A stretch of 32,327 nt of DNA. It comes from an uncultured Planctomycetia bacterium. Its GTDB lineage: Bacteria; Planctomycetota; Phycisphaerae; FEN-1346; JAACEH01. The position numbers were made by a program, and so were the translations under genes. Positions 22,981 through 31,205 of this stretch are shown piece by piece (the stretch's first letter is position 1; each line of letters opens with the position of its first letter). Location of the stretch: the NCBI GenBank assembly GCA_903929765.1, contig CAIYVX010000054.1, positions 1 to 32,327 on the forward strand. Reading direction: 5' to 3'. The notes below the pieces were generated by a model that saw only the letters and a program-made list of their open reading frames with translations, had not been told where the DNA came from and did no database searches.

Positions 22981-25572
22981 ATGTCGAAGACGACACTCAG
23001 CGGGCGGTGGGAATTGCGGCAGCATTCGCGGACACCGACGATCAGCGGGACGGTGGCGGCGACGGTGCCGGGGTGCGTGCATACGGATCTGTTGAAGGCG
23101 GGGAAGATTTCGGATCCGTATTACCGGCGAAACGAACTCGACGTGCTGTGGATCGATTCGGCGGACTGGGAATATCGGCGGACGGTGCGGGCGACGAAAG
23201 AGCAGTGCGGCGCGCGGGTGCAGCAACTGGTGTTCGAGGGGCTGGACACGATTGCGGAGGTGTTTCTGAACGGGCAGAAGGTTGGGGCGGCGGATAATAT
23301 GTTCCGGCGGTGGCGGTTCGACGTGGCGGGAGTGCTGCGGGCGGGGGAGAACGAACTGCGGGTGATTTTTCGCAGTCCGGTGGAGTACGGACGGCGGCAG
23401 CACGAGAAACATCGGGCGGCGGTCAGGCCGCTGGAGAGCATGGCCCAGTTGGATGACCGGCCATCGCGGCTGACTTTTCATCCTTACCTTCGCAAGGCGC
23501 AGTACCAGTTCGGGTGGGATTGGGGTCCGATGCTGGCGACGAGCGGAATCTGGAAGGATTGCTATCTGCTGGCCACGGACGAGCCGTGGATCGAGTACGT
23601 GACGACGGCGCAGACACACCGGCGGGGGAAAGTCGAGTTGGAGGTGACGGCGCACCTGACGGCGCCGCGGCGCGCGGCGGGCGTGCTGCGCATTCGGGTG
23701 GACGGGCGGACGGTGGCGGTGGCCGGGGAATTGCGGAAGGGGGAGAATCGCGTTACGGGGCGCGTGACCATCGAGCGGCCGCGGCTGTGGTGGCCGGCTG
23801 GGGCGGGGGAGCAGCCGCTGTATCGGGTCGAAGTGCAATGGGAAACGGAGAAGCAACAGAAGAAGCAGAAGAAACAGCGTCCCCCGGCAATGCTGGGGGC
23901 TTCTCAAGAAGAAGCCACGTGGACCGGGCGGGTGGGGCTGCGGACGGTGGAGTTGGTTCAGGAAAAAGATGCCGAGGGGCGCACGTTCAAATTCCGCATC
24001 AATGGGCGAGATATTTATTGCAAGGGGGCCAACTGGATTCCCGACGACGTGTTTCCGACGCGGACCACACCGGAGCGGTTGCGGTTCCTGCTCAGGAGCG
24101 CGGTCGAGGCGAACATGAACATGCTGCGGGTCTGGGGCGGCGGGGTTTATGCGGACGAGGAGTTTCTCGATCTTTGCGATGAATTGGGAATCATGCTCTG
24201 GCACGATCTAATGTTCGCGTGCGCCGCTTATCCTGACCACGCGGCTTTTCTCAGGAACGTGGAGGCGGAAGTGCGGCACCAGGTGCGGCGGATGGGGAAC
24301 CATCCGGCCATCGTGCTCTGGTGCGGGAACAACGAGAACCAGACGGCGGTGGATTCCTGGTGGGCGAACGAGCCGAAGCAGCGGCGAATGCGGAAGGCTT
24401 ATGACCGCTTGACCTACGGCGTGGAAGAACGGGTAGTGCTGGAGGAAGACCGGACGCGGCCGTGGGTGCCGAGTTCGCCGTCGGGCTGCCCGCGAAAGAG
24501 CGGCTATGCCTTTGGTTGGGATAAGAGCGGCGACATGCACGATTGGAACGTCTGGCACGGGCGGAAGGAGTTTTCGTATTATCTGACGACGCGGCCGCGG
24601 TTTGCGAGCGAATTCGGGTTCCAATCGTTCCCGTCCATCGAGACGCTGCGGACGGTGGCGAGGCCGGAGGACATGAACGTCTCGAGTCCGGTGATGAACC
24701 ATCACCAGCGCAATCGCGCCGGCAACTCGTTAATTACGGACCATCTGATGCGGTCGTTCCGCTTCCCGGCCGACTTCGACGACTTCTGCTACCTGTCGCA
24801 GGTCAACCAGGGGCTGGCGCTGAAACTGGCCATCGAGCATTGGCGGCGCATCAAGCCGCGGTGCATGGGGACGACCTATTGGCAACTGAACGACGACTGG
24901 CCGGTGGCGTCGTGGTCGTCGATTGACTGGCGCCTGCGGTGGAAAGCGTTGCACTACCTGGCCAAACGGTTTTTTGCGCCGCTCCTGGCGTCGGTGAGCG
25001 ACGATGCGGCAGGTCTGCGGCTCTGGGCGACAAGCGATCTGGCCGAGGCGGTGCAGGGGCAGTGGACGGCGGAGGCGTGGACGTATGCGGGGCGGCGCGT
25101 CTGGCGGAAGAGCGGGCGGTTCGGCCTGGCGGCGGACGAATCGCGAGCCGTGGCGGCGCTGGCGAAGGAGAAGATTCTGGAACTGCCCGGCGGGGCGGAT
25201 AAGGTTTTCCTGGTGGTCGAACTTCGGGCGGGAGGGCAGCGGTCGACGAACACCTACAGTTTCACGCCGCTGAAGGCGGTGGAGTTGCGGCGGTCGCGGA
25301 TTCGGGCGACGGTGAGCAAGGCAGGCGAGGGGTTTGCGGTGCGGCTGGTTGCGGATGCTCCGGCGTTCCATGTGGAACTTTCGACGCGGACGATGGGCGG
25401 GGTGTTCAGCGACAATATTATCACGCTGTTGCCGGGGCGGGCGGTGACGGTGCGATTTACGCCGCGCGGTGAGACGACGCTGGCAGAGTTGAAGAAGGCC
25501 CTGAAGGTGCGGAGCGTGCGGGATACTTATTACCCGATCTTCACTTCGCGGCCCAACTTGCTCGACTGGTAG
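22981..25572 (+). CDS. Beta-mannosidase (glycoside hydrolase family 2)
   Basis: 863 residues from ATG 22981, with AAGGAG just upstream. GH2 architecture: an N-terminal jelly-roll sugar-binding domain, immunoglobulin-like domains, and a TIM barrel starting near KGANWIPDD. The acid/base E452 (WCGNNENQ) and nucleophile E544 (RFASEFGFQ) fit GH2 beta-mannosidases. It removes terminal mannose from beta-manno-oligosaccharides; no signal peptide is seen, so it is probably cytoplasmic. Residues about 290-311 are a family A palindrome and its linker read in frame, in a linker between beta domains. The 3' end overlaps the convergent oxidoreductase gene by 43 bases, and the last 13 residues (after VRDTY) may be an extension. 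Confidence 0.9.
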   Translation: MSKTTLSGRWELRQHSRTPTISGTVAATVPGCVHTDLLKAGKISDPYYRRNELDVLWIDSADWEYRRTVRATKEQCGARVQQLVFEGLDTIAEVFLNGQKVGAADNMFRRWRFDVAGVLRAGENELRVIFRSPVEYGRRQHEKHRAAVRPLESMAQLDDRPSRLTFHPYLRKAQYQFGWDWGPMLATSGIWKDCYLLATDEPWIEYVTTAQTHRRGKVELEVTAHLTAPRRAAGVLRIRVDGRTVAVAGELRKGENRVTGRVTIERPRLWWPAGAGEQPLYRVEVQWETEKQQKKQKKQRPPAMLGASQEEATWTGRVGLRTVELVQEKDAEGRTFKFRINGRDIYCKGANWIPDDVFPTRTTPERLRFLLRSAVEANMNMLRVWGGGVYADEEFLDLCDELGIMLWHDLMFACAAYPDHAAFLRNVEAEVRHQVRRMGNHPAIVLWCGNNENQTAVDSWWANEPKQRRMRKAYDRLTYGVEERVVLEEDRTRPWVPSSPSGCPRKSGYAFGWDKSGDMHDWNVWHGRKEFSYYLTTRPRFASEFGFQSFPSIETLRTVARPEDMNVSSPVMNHHQRNRAGNSLITDHLMRSFRFPADFDDFCYLSQVNQGLALKLAIEHWRRIKPRCMGTTYWQLNDDWPVASWSSIDWRLRWKALHYLAKRFFAPLLASVSDDAAGLRLWATSDLAEAVQGQWTAEAWTYAGRRVWRKSGRFGLAADESRAVAALAKEKILELPGGADKVFLVVELRAGGQRSTNTYSFTPLKAVELRRSRIRATVSKAGEGFAVRLVADAPAFHVELSTRTMGGVFSDNIITLLPGRAVTVRFTPRGETTLAELKKALKVRSVRDTYYPIFTSRPNLLDW
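23848..23913. repeat. Family A palindrome inserted in frame in the beta-mannosidase gene
   Basis: The linker GAGAAGCAACAGAAGAAGCAG, split over this region, precedes CAGCGTCCCCCGGCA-A-TGCTGGGGG, then GCTTCTCAAGAAGAAG. It translates as a Lys/Gln-rich stretch followed by RPPAMLGASQEE. The same peptide (RPPAMPGASKEE) is encoded in the GT9 gene, meaning both copies are read in the same frame and orientation. Confidence 0.9.
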
Positions 25573-26579
25573 AGGCCGTCGATGATTTTCTGGATGGTCA
25601 GGGCCTGTTCGCCGGGAATGGCGACGGGCTTATTGTCGAGGACGGCGTCGGTGAAGTTCCAGAGGCCGAGGTGGTGCGGCGGGGCGGCATCTTTGACGAA
25701 TTGGGGTTCGCAGTTCATGAGCGTGCCGTTTTCTTCGAGGCAGACTTTGAGCGGATTGACAGAGGCGCCGCCCTTGTCGCCGACGATGTCGGCGGCAGCT
25801 TCGCGGTCGGCGGGGAGGTTGGCGCAGAAGGCGCTTTCGAGGCAGAGGGTCTGGCCGCCGGCGAAGCGGACGAGGGCGACGGCGAAATCCTCGACGTCAT
25901 AGGTTTTCCAGTCCCAGGCGCCGAACAGGCCGAAGTGGCCGGGAGTTTTGCCGATGGTCTCGTAACATTTGCCGCTCACGGAAACGGGCTTCGGGCAGCC
26001 CAGGAGGAACCAGGCGAGGTCGATGGCGTGGACGCCGATGTCGATGAGGGGACCGCCGCCCTGGAGTTTTTTCTGGCCGAAGACGCCCCAACTGGGCACG
26101 CCGCGCCGGCGGATGCTGACGCTGCGGGCGTAGTAGATGTGGCCGAGGCGGCCGGCGTCGATGAGGGATTTGACGAATTGGACGTCGCCGCGAAAGCGGT
26201 TGTGGAGTCCGATCATGAGTTTGCGGCGGGCTTTTTTGGCGGCGGCGACCATGGCGGCGCCTTCGCGGCCGTTCATGGCGATGGGCTTTTCGCAATAGAC
26301 GTGTTTGCCCGCGCGGAAGGCGGCCAGGGCGGCGGGGGCGTGATCGTAGTTGGGCGTGCAGATGTCGACGGCGGCGATTTCGTCAAGGGCGAGGAGTTCC
26401 TTGAGGGTTTTGCAGACGCGGGGAATGGCGAATTTTTCGGCGGCGGCTTCGGCCCGCTTTCGATCCACGTCGAAACAGGCGACGACTTTGGCTCGTTTGC
26501 AATTCGCCCAGCCGGGCAGATGCGCGCCGGTGGCAATGCCGCCGCAACCGATCAGGCCGAGGGAAAGTATTTTGTCCAT
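25530..26579 (-). CDS. Gfo/Idh/MocA family oxidoreductase
   Basis: 349 residues. The N-terminal Rossmann domain has LIGCGGIATGAHLPG (8-22), CTPNYDHAPAAL and the catalytic-loop CEKPIAM with K98. The C-terminal domain has GGGPLIDIGVHAIDLAWFLLG (H184 and D187 shape the active site). Such enzymes oxidise or epimerise sugars or cyclitols with NAD(P). The substrate is not evident, but the neighbouring beta-mannosidase suggests carbohydrate use. It is convergent with that gene, overlapping by 43 bases. An AAGGAGCC site precedes the ATG. Confidence 0.9.
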   Translation of the reverse strand: MDKILSLGLIGCGGIATGAHLPGWANCKRAKVVACFDVDRKRAEAAAEKFAIPRVCKTLKELLALDEIAAVDICTPNYDHAPAALAAFRAGKHVYCEKPIAMNGREGAAMVAAAKKARRKLMIGLHNRFRGDVQFVKSLIDAGRLGHIYYARSVSIRRRGVPSWGVFGQKKLQGGGPLIDIGVHAIDLAWFLLGCPKPVSVSGKCYETIGKTPGHFGLFGAWDWKTYDVEDFAVALVRFAGGQTLCLESAFCANLPADREAAADIVGDKGGASVNPLKVCLEENGTLMNCEPQFVKDAAPPHHLGLWNFTDAVLDNKPVAIPGEQALTIQKIIDGLYQSSKLGREVKIG

Positions 26580-26597
26580 GGCAAGGCTCCTTGATTC

Positions 26598-26655
26598 AAA
26601 GAAGAAAAATAAGAAACAGCGTCCCCCAGCAGTGCTGGGGGCTTCAAAAGAAGAC
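26598..26655. repeat. Family A palindromic repeat, intergenic copy after rpmH
   Basis: AAGAAACAGCGTCCCCCAGCA-G-TGCTGGGGG followed by GCTTCAAAAGAAGA, identical in core to the first copy at 441-490. It lies between the rpmH terminator and the oxidoreductase start. Confidence 0.85.
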
Positions 26656-26659
26656 GGAA

Positions 26660-26696
26660 CAGCCCAAAGAAAACGGACGCCACAGAGGGCGTCCGT
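26660..26696 (-). terminator. Intrinsic terminator after rpmH
   Basis: ACGGACGCC (26696-26688), loop CTCTGT, GGCGTCCGT (26681-26673) on the minus strand, then TTTTCTTT. It is the expected transcript end for rpmH. Confidence 0.85.
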
Positions 26697-26741
26697 TGGT
26701 GTTCAGACGGCGAGAAATAAAACCTGGCGCGCCACGGTCGA

Positions 26742-26891
26742 TCAGGCGACGTTGGGGAGCTTTCGGCCGATTTTGCGGCGGCGATTGATCATGGCCCGAC
26801 CGCCGCGGGTCTTCATGCGGCTGAGGAACCCGCACTGTCGTTTGCGTTTAATGCGGCTCTTACGATGCTCTTTGGCGTTATTAAAACCCAC
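26742..26891 (-). CDS. rpmH: 50S ribosomal protein bL34
   Basis: 49 residues starting from GTG 26891, with AAGGAG six bases upstream. The body IKRKRQCGFLSRMKTRGGRAMINRRRKIGRK is the bL34 core (GFxxRMxTxxGRxxxxRRRxxGR). The N-terminus, GFNNAKEHRKS, lacks the common MKRTYQPS start. bL34 lies near the base of the 50S subunit and is nearly universal in bacteria. It usually sits next to rnpA, but no RNase P protein gene is visible here. It has its own promoter and terminator. The gene is easily missed because the start is GTG. Confidence 0.92.
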   Translation of the reverse strand: MGFNNAKEHRKSRIKRKRQCGFLSRMKTRGGRAMINRRRKIGRKLPNVA

Positions 26892-26947
26892 GGGAATCTC
26901 CTTATATAGCCGACGCCTGCCTGTACAGGGCAGCGCCAAGCCGGGAT

Positions 26948-26976
26948 AGAATAGCGGCGCGCGGCGGGATTTTCAA
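26948..26976 (-). promoter_or_regulatory. Promoter of rpmH
   Basis: TTGAAA (26976-26971) and TATTCT (26953-26948) with a 17-base spacer. The leader of about 50 bases contains a CCTGTACAGG palindrome flanked by CTGC and GCAG. Confidence 0.65.
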
Positions 26977-27003
26977 GGAAAATCGCCCGGCCCGGAAACG
27001 TGA

Positions 27004-27378
27004 TCATGCCGGGGTGGCGAATACGGCGTCGATTTCGAAGGCCTTTATTCCCGCGCGGCGTGCCTCGATGATGCGCACCGGCATCTTTTTTTCACCGCCG
27101 CCCCTGGCGGGCAACTTTACTTCGACCAGGTCTTCGGCCAGGAGTTCGTGACTGGCCAGGAACGAGAGACCTTTGGGCGACAGGCACAGGGCGATAATCT
27201 GGAAATCTTTCCTGATCTCCAGCGGGAGTCCGCCGTCGCGTTTGAGCAGGGTCGCGGCGCCTTCGATCTGGCAGTCTTTCCCCTGGCGTTTGGCGCCGGA
27301 GGGTTTCCGGCCTGGGCCTGCCTCCCGCCGCTGTGTGGCATATTCGGCCGCTCGTCGTAAGGCATGAATGTCCGGCAC
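27004..27378 (-). CDS. PilZ-like domain protein
   Basis: 124 residues from GTG 27378 (GGAG seven bases upstream). The N-terminal 45 residues are basic and probably unstructured. The C-terminal region (LSPKGLSFLASHELLAEDLVEVKLP, then a strand pair ending FEIDAVF) has the beta-barrel pattern of PilZ domains. The usual RxxxR and D/NxSxxG c-di-GMP residues are weakened (CLSPKG). It may therefore not bind the nucleotide. It has its own promoter (27431-27459). A TTG five codons earlier is an alternative start. Confidence 0.5.
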   Translation of the reverse strand: MPDIHALRRAAEYATQRREAGPGRKPSGAKRQGKDCQIEGAATLLKRDGGLPLEIRKDFQIIALCLSPKGLSFLASHELLAEDLVEVKLPARGGGEKKMPVRIIEARRAGIKAFEIDAVFATPA

Positions 27379-27430
27379 TGGTATTCTCCGCAAACAATGT
27401 TGTCAATTCGGCACTCGTGATAGGCGGCGA

Positions 27431-27459
27431 AATATACAGTGGACAGACTTTGATTGCAA
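27431..27459 (-). promoter_or_regulatory. Promoter of the PilZ-like gene
   Basis: TTGCAA (27459-27454) and TATATT (27436-27431) with a 17-base spacer. A TTGACA also lies closer to the gene but lacks a -10 partner before the start. Confidence 0.55.
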
Positions 27460-27498
27460 GAGAGATTTTTCAGAGCAAAAAAAACTTCAGGCGGAGCT

Positions 27499-27531
27499 GT
27501 TGCTTCTTCACCCGGGCCGGGTGAGGGTGTA
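27499..27531. repeat. Partial CTTCTTCACC...GGGTGAGGG repeat
   Basis: TTGCTTCTTCACCCGGGCC, then GGGTGAGGGTG; related to 5208-5241, 10136-10175 and 31050-31105, with the hairpin reduced to CCCGG/CCGGG. Confidence 0.5.
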
Positions 27532-27586
27532 CCGGTTTCGCCAAAATTACCGCTGACCTTTGTTGCTGTTGTTACTAACCACTGTC

Positions 27587-27615
27587 TTGCCGTTTCCGCC
27601 AAATCCTAATACAAT
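27587..27615 (+). promoter_or_regulatory. Promoter of the GT-B glycosyltransferase gene
   Basis: TTGCCG (27587-27592) and TACAAT (27610-27615) with 17 bases between them; the predicted leader is about 45 bases. Confidence 0.5.
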
Positions 27616-27667
27616 CTGAACAATTCCGTGGTTTAATTCTTGCGCTGTTTCGGCCTCAGGAGACCAC

Positions 27668-28762
27668 ATGGGCAAAAAAATTCTCGTCAGCCCCCTCAGT
27701 TGGGGCCTCGGTCACGCCACACGCGACTTGCCGATTATCCGCCGCTTCCTCGCCGACGGCCACCAGGTCACCATCGCCTCCAGCGGCCGCGCCCTGGAAC
27801 TCCTCAAGCACGAAGTGCCCCAGTGCAAGTTCGAAGTCCTCGAAGACTATCCCCTCCCCTACACCGCCTCGCGCTGGTTCATCCTCAAGTTCGGCGCCAC
27901 CATTCCCCGCATGGTCCGGGCCATCTTTCGCGAACGCGCCGCCGCAAAAAAATTGATCGAACGCGAAAAGTTCGACCTCATCCTCTCCGACAACCGCTTC
28001 GGCGTCCGCGACAAAGCCATCCCGAGCTTCTTCATCAGCCACCAGTTGCGCTTCGCCACGCCCTGGTTCCTCTGGCCCTTCGAACTCCTGGGCGAAGCTT
28101 TCAACCGCCTCTATCACCGCAAGTTCAACCGCGTCATCATCACCGACGTAGCCGACGAGTGCCACAACCTCACCGGAAAACTCGCCCACCACATGTACTG
28201 GCCCTCCGCCAAACGCTACTACTACGCCGGCATCATCTCCAGCACCCGAAAAATGGACCTTCCCGAAGACCTCGACCTCTTCATCACCATCAGCGGACCC
28301 GAGCCGCAGCGCACCGAATTTGAACGCATCGTCATCGGCCAGATGGCCGCCCTCAAAAAAATGGGCCGCGTCGTCATCACCCTCGGCAAGCCCGAGCAGC
28401 TCGACTGTGTCCGCCCGGCGCCGAACATCGAAGTCTACGGTTTCCTCAAACGCCAGCAGCAACAGGAAATGATGAACCGGGCCAAACTCATCGTCAGCCG
28501 CAGCGGCTACACCACGGTCATGGAAATCGCCGAACTCGGCAAAAAAGCCCTCTTCACCCCCACCCCCGGACAGACCGAACAGGTCTACCTCTCCGAATTC
28601 TACGAACAGACCCGCCAGTTCCACAGTGTCAGCCAGTACACGCTCGACCTCGCCCGCGACGTCGAGATCGCCCGCACCTTCACCGGCTTCACCGGCCAGC
28701 ACGACACCGACGCCAACCTCGACCGCCTCTTCGCCGAAGTCTTCGACCCGTTCTTGAAATAA
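27668..28762 (+). CDS. GT-B glycosyltransferase (GT1/MurG-like superfamily)
   Basis: 364 residues, AGGAG five bases before the ATG. The N-terminus LVSPLSWGLGHATRDLPIIRRFL is the acceptor-side GLGHATR motif. The C-terminal donor site has SRSGYTTVMEIAELGKKALFTPTPGQTEQ, as in PF13528-type glycosyltransferases. Such proteins use a UDP-sugar to glycosylate a lipid or other small acceptor at the cytoplasmic membrane. No specific substrate can be named. It stands alone on the + strand with its own promoter. Codons are strongly C-ending. An arginine-rich hinge separates the two lobes. Confidence 0.85.
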   Translation: MGKKILVSPLSWGLGHATRDLPIIRRFLADGHQVTIASSGRALELLKHEVPQCKFEVLEDYPLPYTASRWFILKFGATIPRMVRAIFRERAAAKKLIEREKFDLILSDNRFGVRDKAIPSFFISHQLRFATPWFLWPFELLGEAFNRLYHRKFNRVIITDVADECHNLTGKLAHHMYWPSAKRYYYAGIISSTRKMDLPEDLDLFITISGPEPQRTEFERIVIGQMAALKKMGRVVITLGKPEQLDCVRPAPNIEVYGFLKRQQQQEMMNRAKLIVSRSGYTTVMEIAELGKKALFTPTPGQTEQVYLSEFYEQTRQFHSVSQYTLDLARDVEIARTFTGFTGQHDTDANLDRLFAEVFDPFLK

Positions 28763-28768
28763 GCCCAG

Positions 28769-28944
28769 TAGCATGGGCATCTTGCCCATGAGTCCCACGG
28801 GCGTCCCGCCCGTGGTCTTGGCTTTTGCTTCTTCTTTTTCTTCTTCTTTTGAAGCCCCCAGCATTGCTGGGGGACGCCGTTTCTTCTTCTGCCGTTGCCT
28901 TTGTTGTCTTTAATTTTTAATTTTGCATTTTTAATTTTTAATTC
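28769..28944. repeat. Composite repeat between the GT-B gene and its terminator
   Basis: ATGGGC-ATCTT-GCCCAT (28773-28789), CCACGGGCG/CGCCCGTGG (28795-28815), a family A palindrome with its linkers (28828-28900), and an AT-rich AATTTTTAATTTTT tract (28909-28944). The first two hairpins correspond to those inside the GT9 gene. Confidence 0.8.
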
Positions 28945-28950
28945 CACGCC

Positions 28951-28991
28951 AAAAAAAAATGCGACCGCCCCGGACCTCCCGGAGCGGCCGC
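28951..28991. terminator. Bidirectional intrinsic terminator
   Basis: A 13-bp stem (28961-28973 with 28979-28991, two wobble pairs on the minus strand) has nine A before it (T on the minus strand) and CGTTTTTT after it on the + strand. It can end both the rightward GT-B transcript and the leftward secreted-protein transcript. Confidence 0.85.
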
Positions 28992-29014
28992 CGTTTTTTC
29001 CTGCCGTTCAACTT

Positions 29015-30934
29015 TTACATGTCTTCCGGCACCGTCTGCGGATGTTTCGGCATCGCCTGCTGCTGCATCGCCATGATCCGCTGGACCACGCCCTGCACCG
29101 TTGTCGCCAACTGACCCGTCTCGCCCGAGGGCATGTAAAATTCCGCCGTCAGCCGGCCGTGACCCGCCGCCATGCTGATCGCCGCCTTGCTCTTCGCCCC
29201 CGCAGTATCCATCGGCGGCACCGGCATCCCCGTCACCGCCGCCATGATGTTCCAGAACATCGCGTTGGTGAAGTTCGACACCGAAACGAACGCCACCATA
29301 TTCGCCTCCGCCACCGTGTGCTTCCGCAGCGCCGCCAGCGCCGGATCATCCGCCAGCCCGCCGCCGTCCTTGGCCGCCTTGACCAGGTCCGCCAGCCGAT
29401 CCGGTTTCGGACCCATCTGCGAAAAGGCATAGCTGTCGCTGTAGGTCAGCCAACCCGTCACCGAGTCGCTGCCCAGCAGGTTCTTCATCACCCCCGAAAA
29501 CATCGCCATGTTCATCGGGCCGCCGCCCTCGCCCTGGTTGAAAACGAACGTCTCTTTGAACCGGTCCACCGACAAGTCGCCGATCTTCTGCACGTCCTGG
29601 TCGTAGGAAATTTTGGCCTTGAACGGCATCGGCATCGCTCCGGCCCCGGAACCCGTGGCCGATTCTATTCCGGCCATCATATCTTTAACCGCCTTCATGT
29701 AGTCGCCCATCATGGCGCGAGTGGCTGCCGGATCCTTGGTCGCCATGACCCCGGCAACATTGAACAGGCCCCCGCTGCTGGCCGAGTAGGCCGCCGAAGC
29801 GCCCTGGCCGGCAAACAGGTCAGGATGGTTCTGTAACATCGTCTGCATCTTCGTGTACATCTCCTTCATCGGGTCGAGCGGACTCTTTCTGCCCATAAAC
29901 GGGGACAACGAACCCATGAACTGCCCCTCCAGCCCGCACAGGTCGCCGGCGATCTTCATCAGCCGCGGACCGTCGAACGAGTACCAGCCCGCCGCCCAGC
30001 AGTCTCCCTTCGGCAGGTCCGGCGAAAGCTTCGCCCCCAGCGCCGGATGATCCGACAGATAGCCCGCCAGCGTCGTCCCCGGCTTGGCCGCCATCGCCAT
30101 CCGCAGGTCCACCGCCGTACCCTCCAGCGTTGCCCCTGCCGCCGCCCAGTCCGCCTGCGTCGCCATGTCCCAGCACTGGTCCATCATCTTGACCTGCGCC
30201 GCCTTCTTGCCGTTCGCCGCCGGGTCAGGAGCCGCCGCACCCGAAGGCACGTCCCCCGCCGCGTCTGCGGCCTTTTCCACCATCTCCGCTCGCGCCTTTT
30301 GGAAGGCCGGCGTATAGGTCTTGACGATCGCCGCCAAATTACACGCCACGAACGCGTCACTGCCGGTCCACAGTTCCATCTGCCCCGCCGCCAGCTTCAC
30401 CCCAGCCGCCATCTTCTTATAGAACAGCACGCCCTCTTCGTGTTCGCCCATCAGCACCAGATTCCCGTACTGCGCCACCGCCCATTTGTCCCCGATCTGG
30501 TAAATCCCGTTCTCGTCCGCCTTCGCGTCGCCCACCAGGGCCTTGAAATCCGTCACCTCCACCAGCGCCGCCCCATACGGCTCCGCCTTCGGCTCATCGC
30601 CCCGGAACGTCACCAGCAGCACCAGCGGACTATTCACCTTCACCAACTCCGGCGAGGCCGTCAACTCGGCCCGCAGTTTCTTCAGCAACTCCATCTTCGG
30701 CTTTTCCGGCTTAACATTCGGCTTCGCCTCGTCCCCCGCCGGCGGTTGCGGCATGAACAGCGCCACCAACTCGTCCAGCTTCGCGTCGGCCGCCCCCTGG
30801 TCCTTGATCACGATGACCATGTGCGTGTCCTGCGGCACCTTGTCCAGCACCGTGCCCTCGCCGCGCACCGTTCCTACCGCCACCAATAGCAGCCCCACCG
30901 CCAGCACCAAAGCCATTCGTCTTACCAAAGCCAT
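29015..30934 (-). CDS. Large secreted protein, DUF3352-like, unknown function
   Basis: 639 residues from ATG 30934 (AAGGAG eight bases away); a start 12 codons earlier is less good. A signal peptide (LVLAVGLLLVAVGTVRG) is followed by an extracytoplasmic region. VLDKVPQDTHMVIVIKD near residue 35 and paired VTDFKALV... and GDKWAVAQYGNLVLMGE strands resemble planctomycete/cyanobacterial DUF3352-type proteins. Residues about 230-260 are a flexible Ala/Pro/Gly segment. The rest is rich in Met, Gly and Ala. No catalytic motif is seen. A TTGACG/TATAGG promoter precedes it and a strong terminator follows, so it is monocistronic. Confidence 0.7.
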   Translation of the reverse strand: MALVRRMALVLAVGLLLVAVGTVRGEGTVLDKVPQDTHMVIVIKDQGAADAKLDELVALFMPQPPAGDEAKPNVKPEKPKMELLKKLRAELTASPELVKVNSPLVLLVTFRGDEPKAEPYGAALVEVTDFKALVGDAKADENGIYQIGDKWAVAQYGNLVLMGEHEEGVLFYKKMAAGVKLAAGQMELWTGSDAFVACNLAAIVKTYTPAFQKARAEMVEKAADAAGDVPSGAAAPDPAANGKKAAQVKMMDQCWDMATQADWAAAGATLEGTAVDLRMAMAAKPGTTLAGYLSDHPALGAKLSPDLPKGDCWAAGWYSFDGPRLMKIAGDLCGLEGQFMGSLSPFMGRKSPLDPMKEMYTKMQTMLQNHPDLFAGQGASAAYSASSGGLFNVAGVMATKDPAATRAMMGDYMKAVKDMMAGIESATGSGAGAMPMPFKAKISYDQDVQKIGDLSVDRFKETFVFNQGEGGGPMNMAMFSGVMKNLLGSDSVTGWLTYSDSYAFSQMGPKPDRLADLVKAAKDGGGLADDPALAALRKHTVAEANMVAFVSVSNFTNAMFWNIMAAVTGMPVPPMDTAGAKSKAAISMAAGHGRLTAEFYMPSGETGQLATTVQGVVQRIMAMQQQAMPKHPQTVPEDM

Positions 30935-30987
30935 GTCCGATTCTCCTTTGTTGAGGTGGTCTGAAGTCACACTTTCTCCGAAACGAT

Positions 30988-31015
30988 CCTATATAACAAC
31001 GCCTCAACCCGTCAA
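30988..31015 (-). promoter_or_regulatory. Promoter of the secreted DUF3352-like protein
   Basis: TTGACG (31015-31010) and TATAGG (30993-30988) with a 16-base spacer on the minus strand; the predicted start is about 45 bases before the ATG. Confidence 0.6.
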
Positions 31016-31049
31016 GTAAATCCCTGATTTCCGATATTCGCCGTTTTTC

Positions 31050-31105
31050 CTTCTTCACCCCTCTCCCTTGGGAGAGGGTGGCCCTTCAGGGCCGGGTGAG
31101 GGGTT
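31050..31105. repeat. CTTCTTCACCCCTCTCCC hairpin repeat
   Basis: CTCTCCC-TT-GGGAGAG (31070 region) and GGCCCTTCAGGGCC, flanked by CACCCC and GGGTGAGGGG; same family as 5208-5241 and 10136-10175. Confidence 0.7.
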
Positions 31106-31140
31106 AGCTCTTAACCTCCCACCCCGGATTCCGCACTTCA

Positions 31141-31176
31141 TGATTGGACATTGAGCGTTGAGTATTGGATATTCGC
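31141..31176. repeat. Degenerate TTGGACATTGAGCGTTGAG-type repeat
   Basis: ATTGGACATTGAGCG and TTGAGTATTGGATATTC form a short imperfect direct repeat of the kind scattered in some GC-rich genomes. No gene is seen between 30935 and 31205. Confidence 0.35.
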
Positions 31177-31205
31177 TGTTTTCTTCTCCCCCCACCCGAA
31201 CCCTC

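Noticed and set aside
27117-27602. 161-residue minus frame overlapping the PilZ-like gene
   Set aside because: Different frame from the PilZ-like protein, low-complexity composition, no ribosome site. The GTG frame has both promoter and site.
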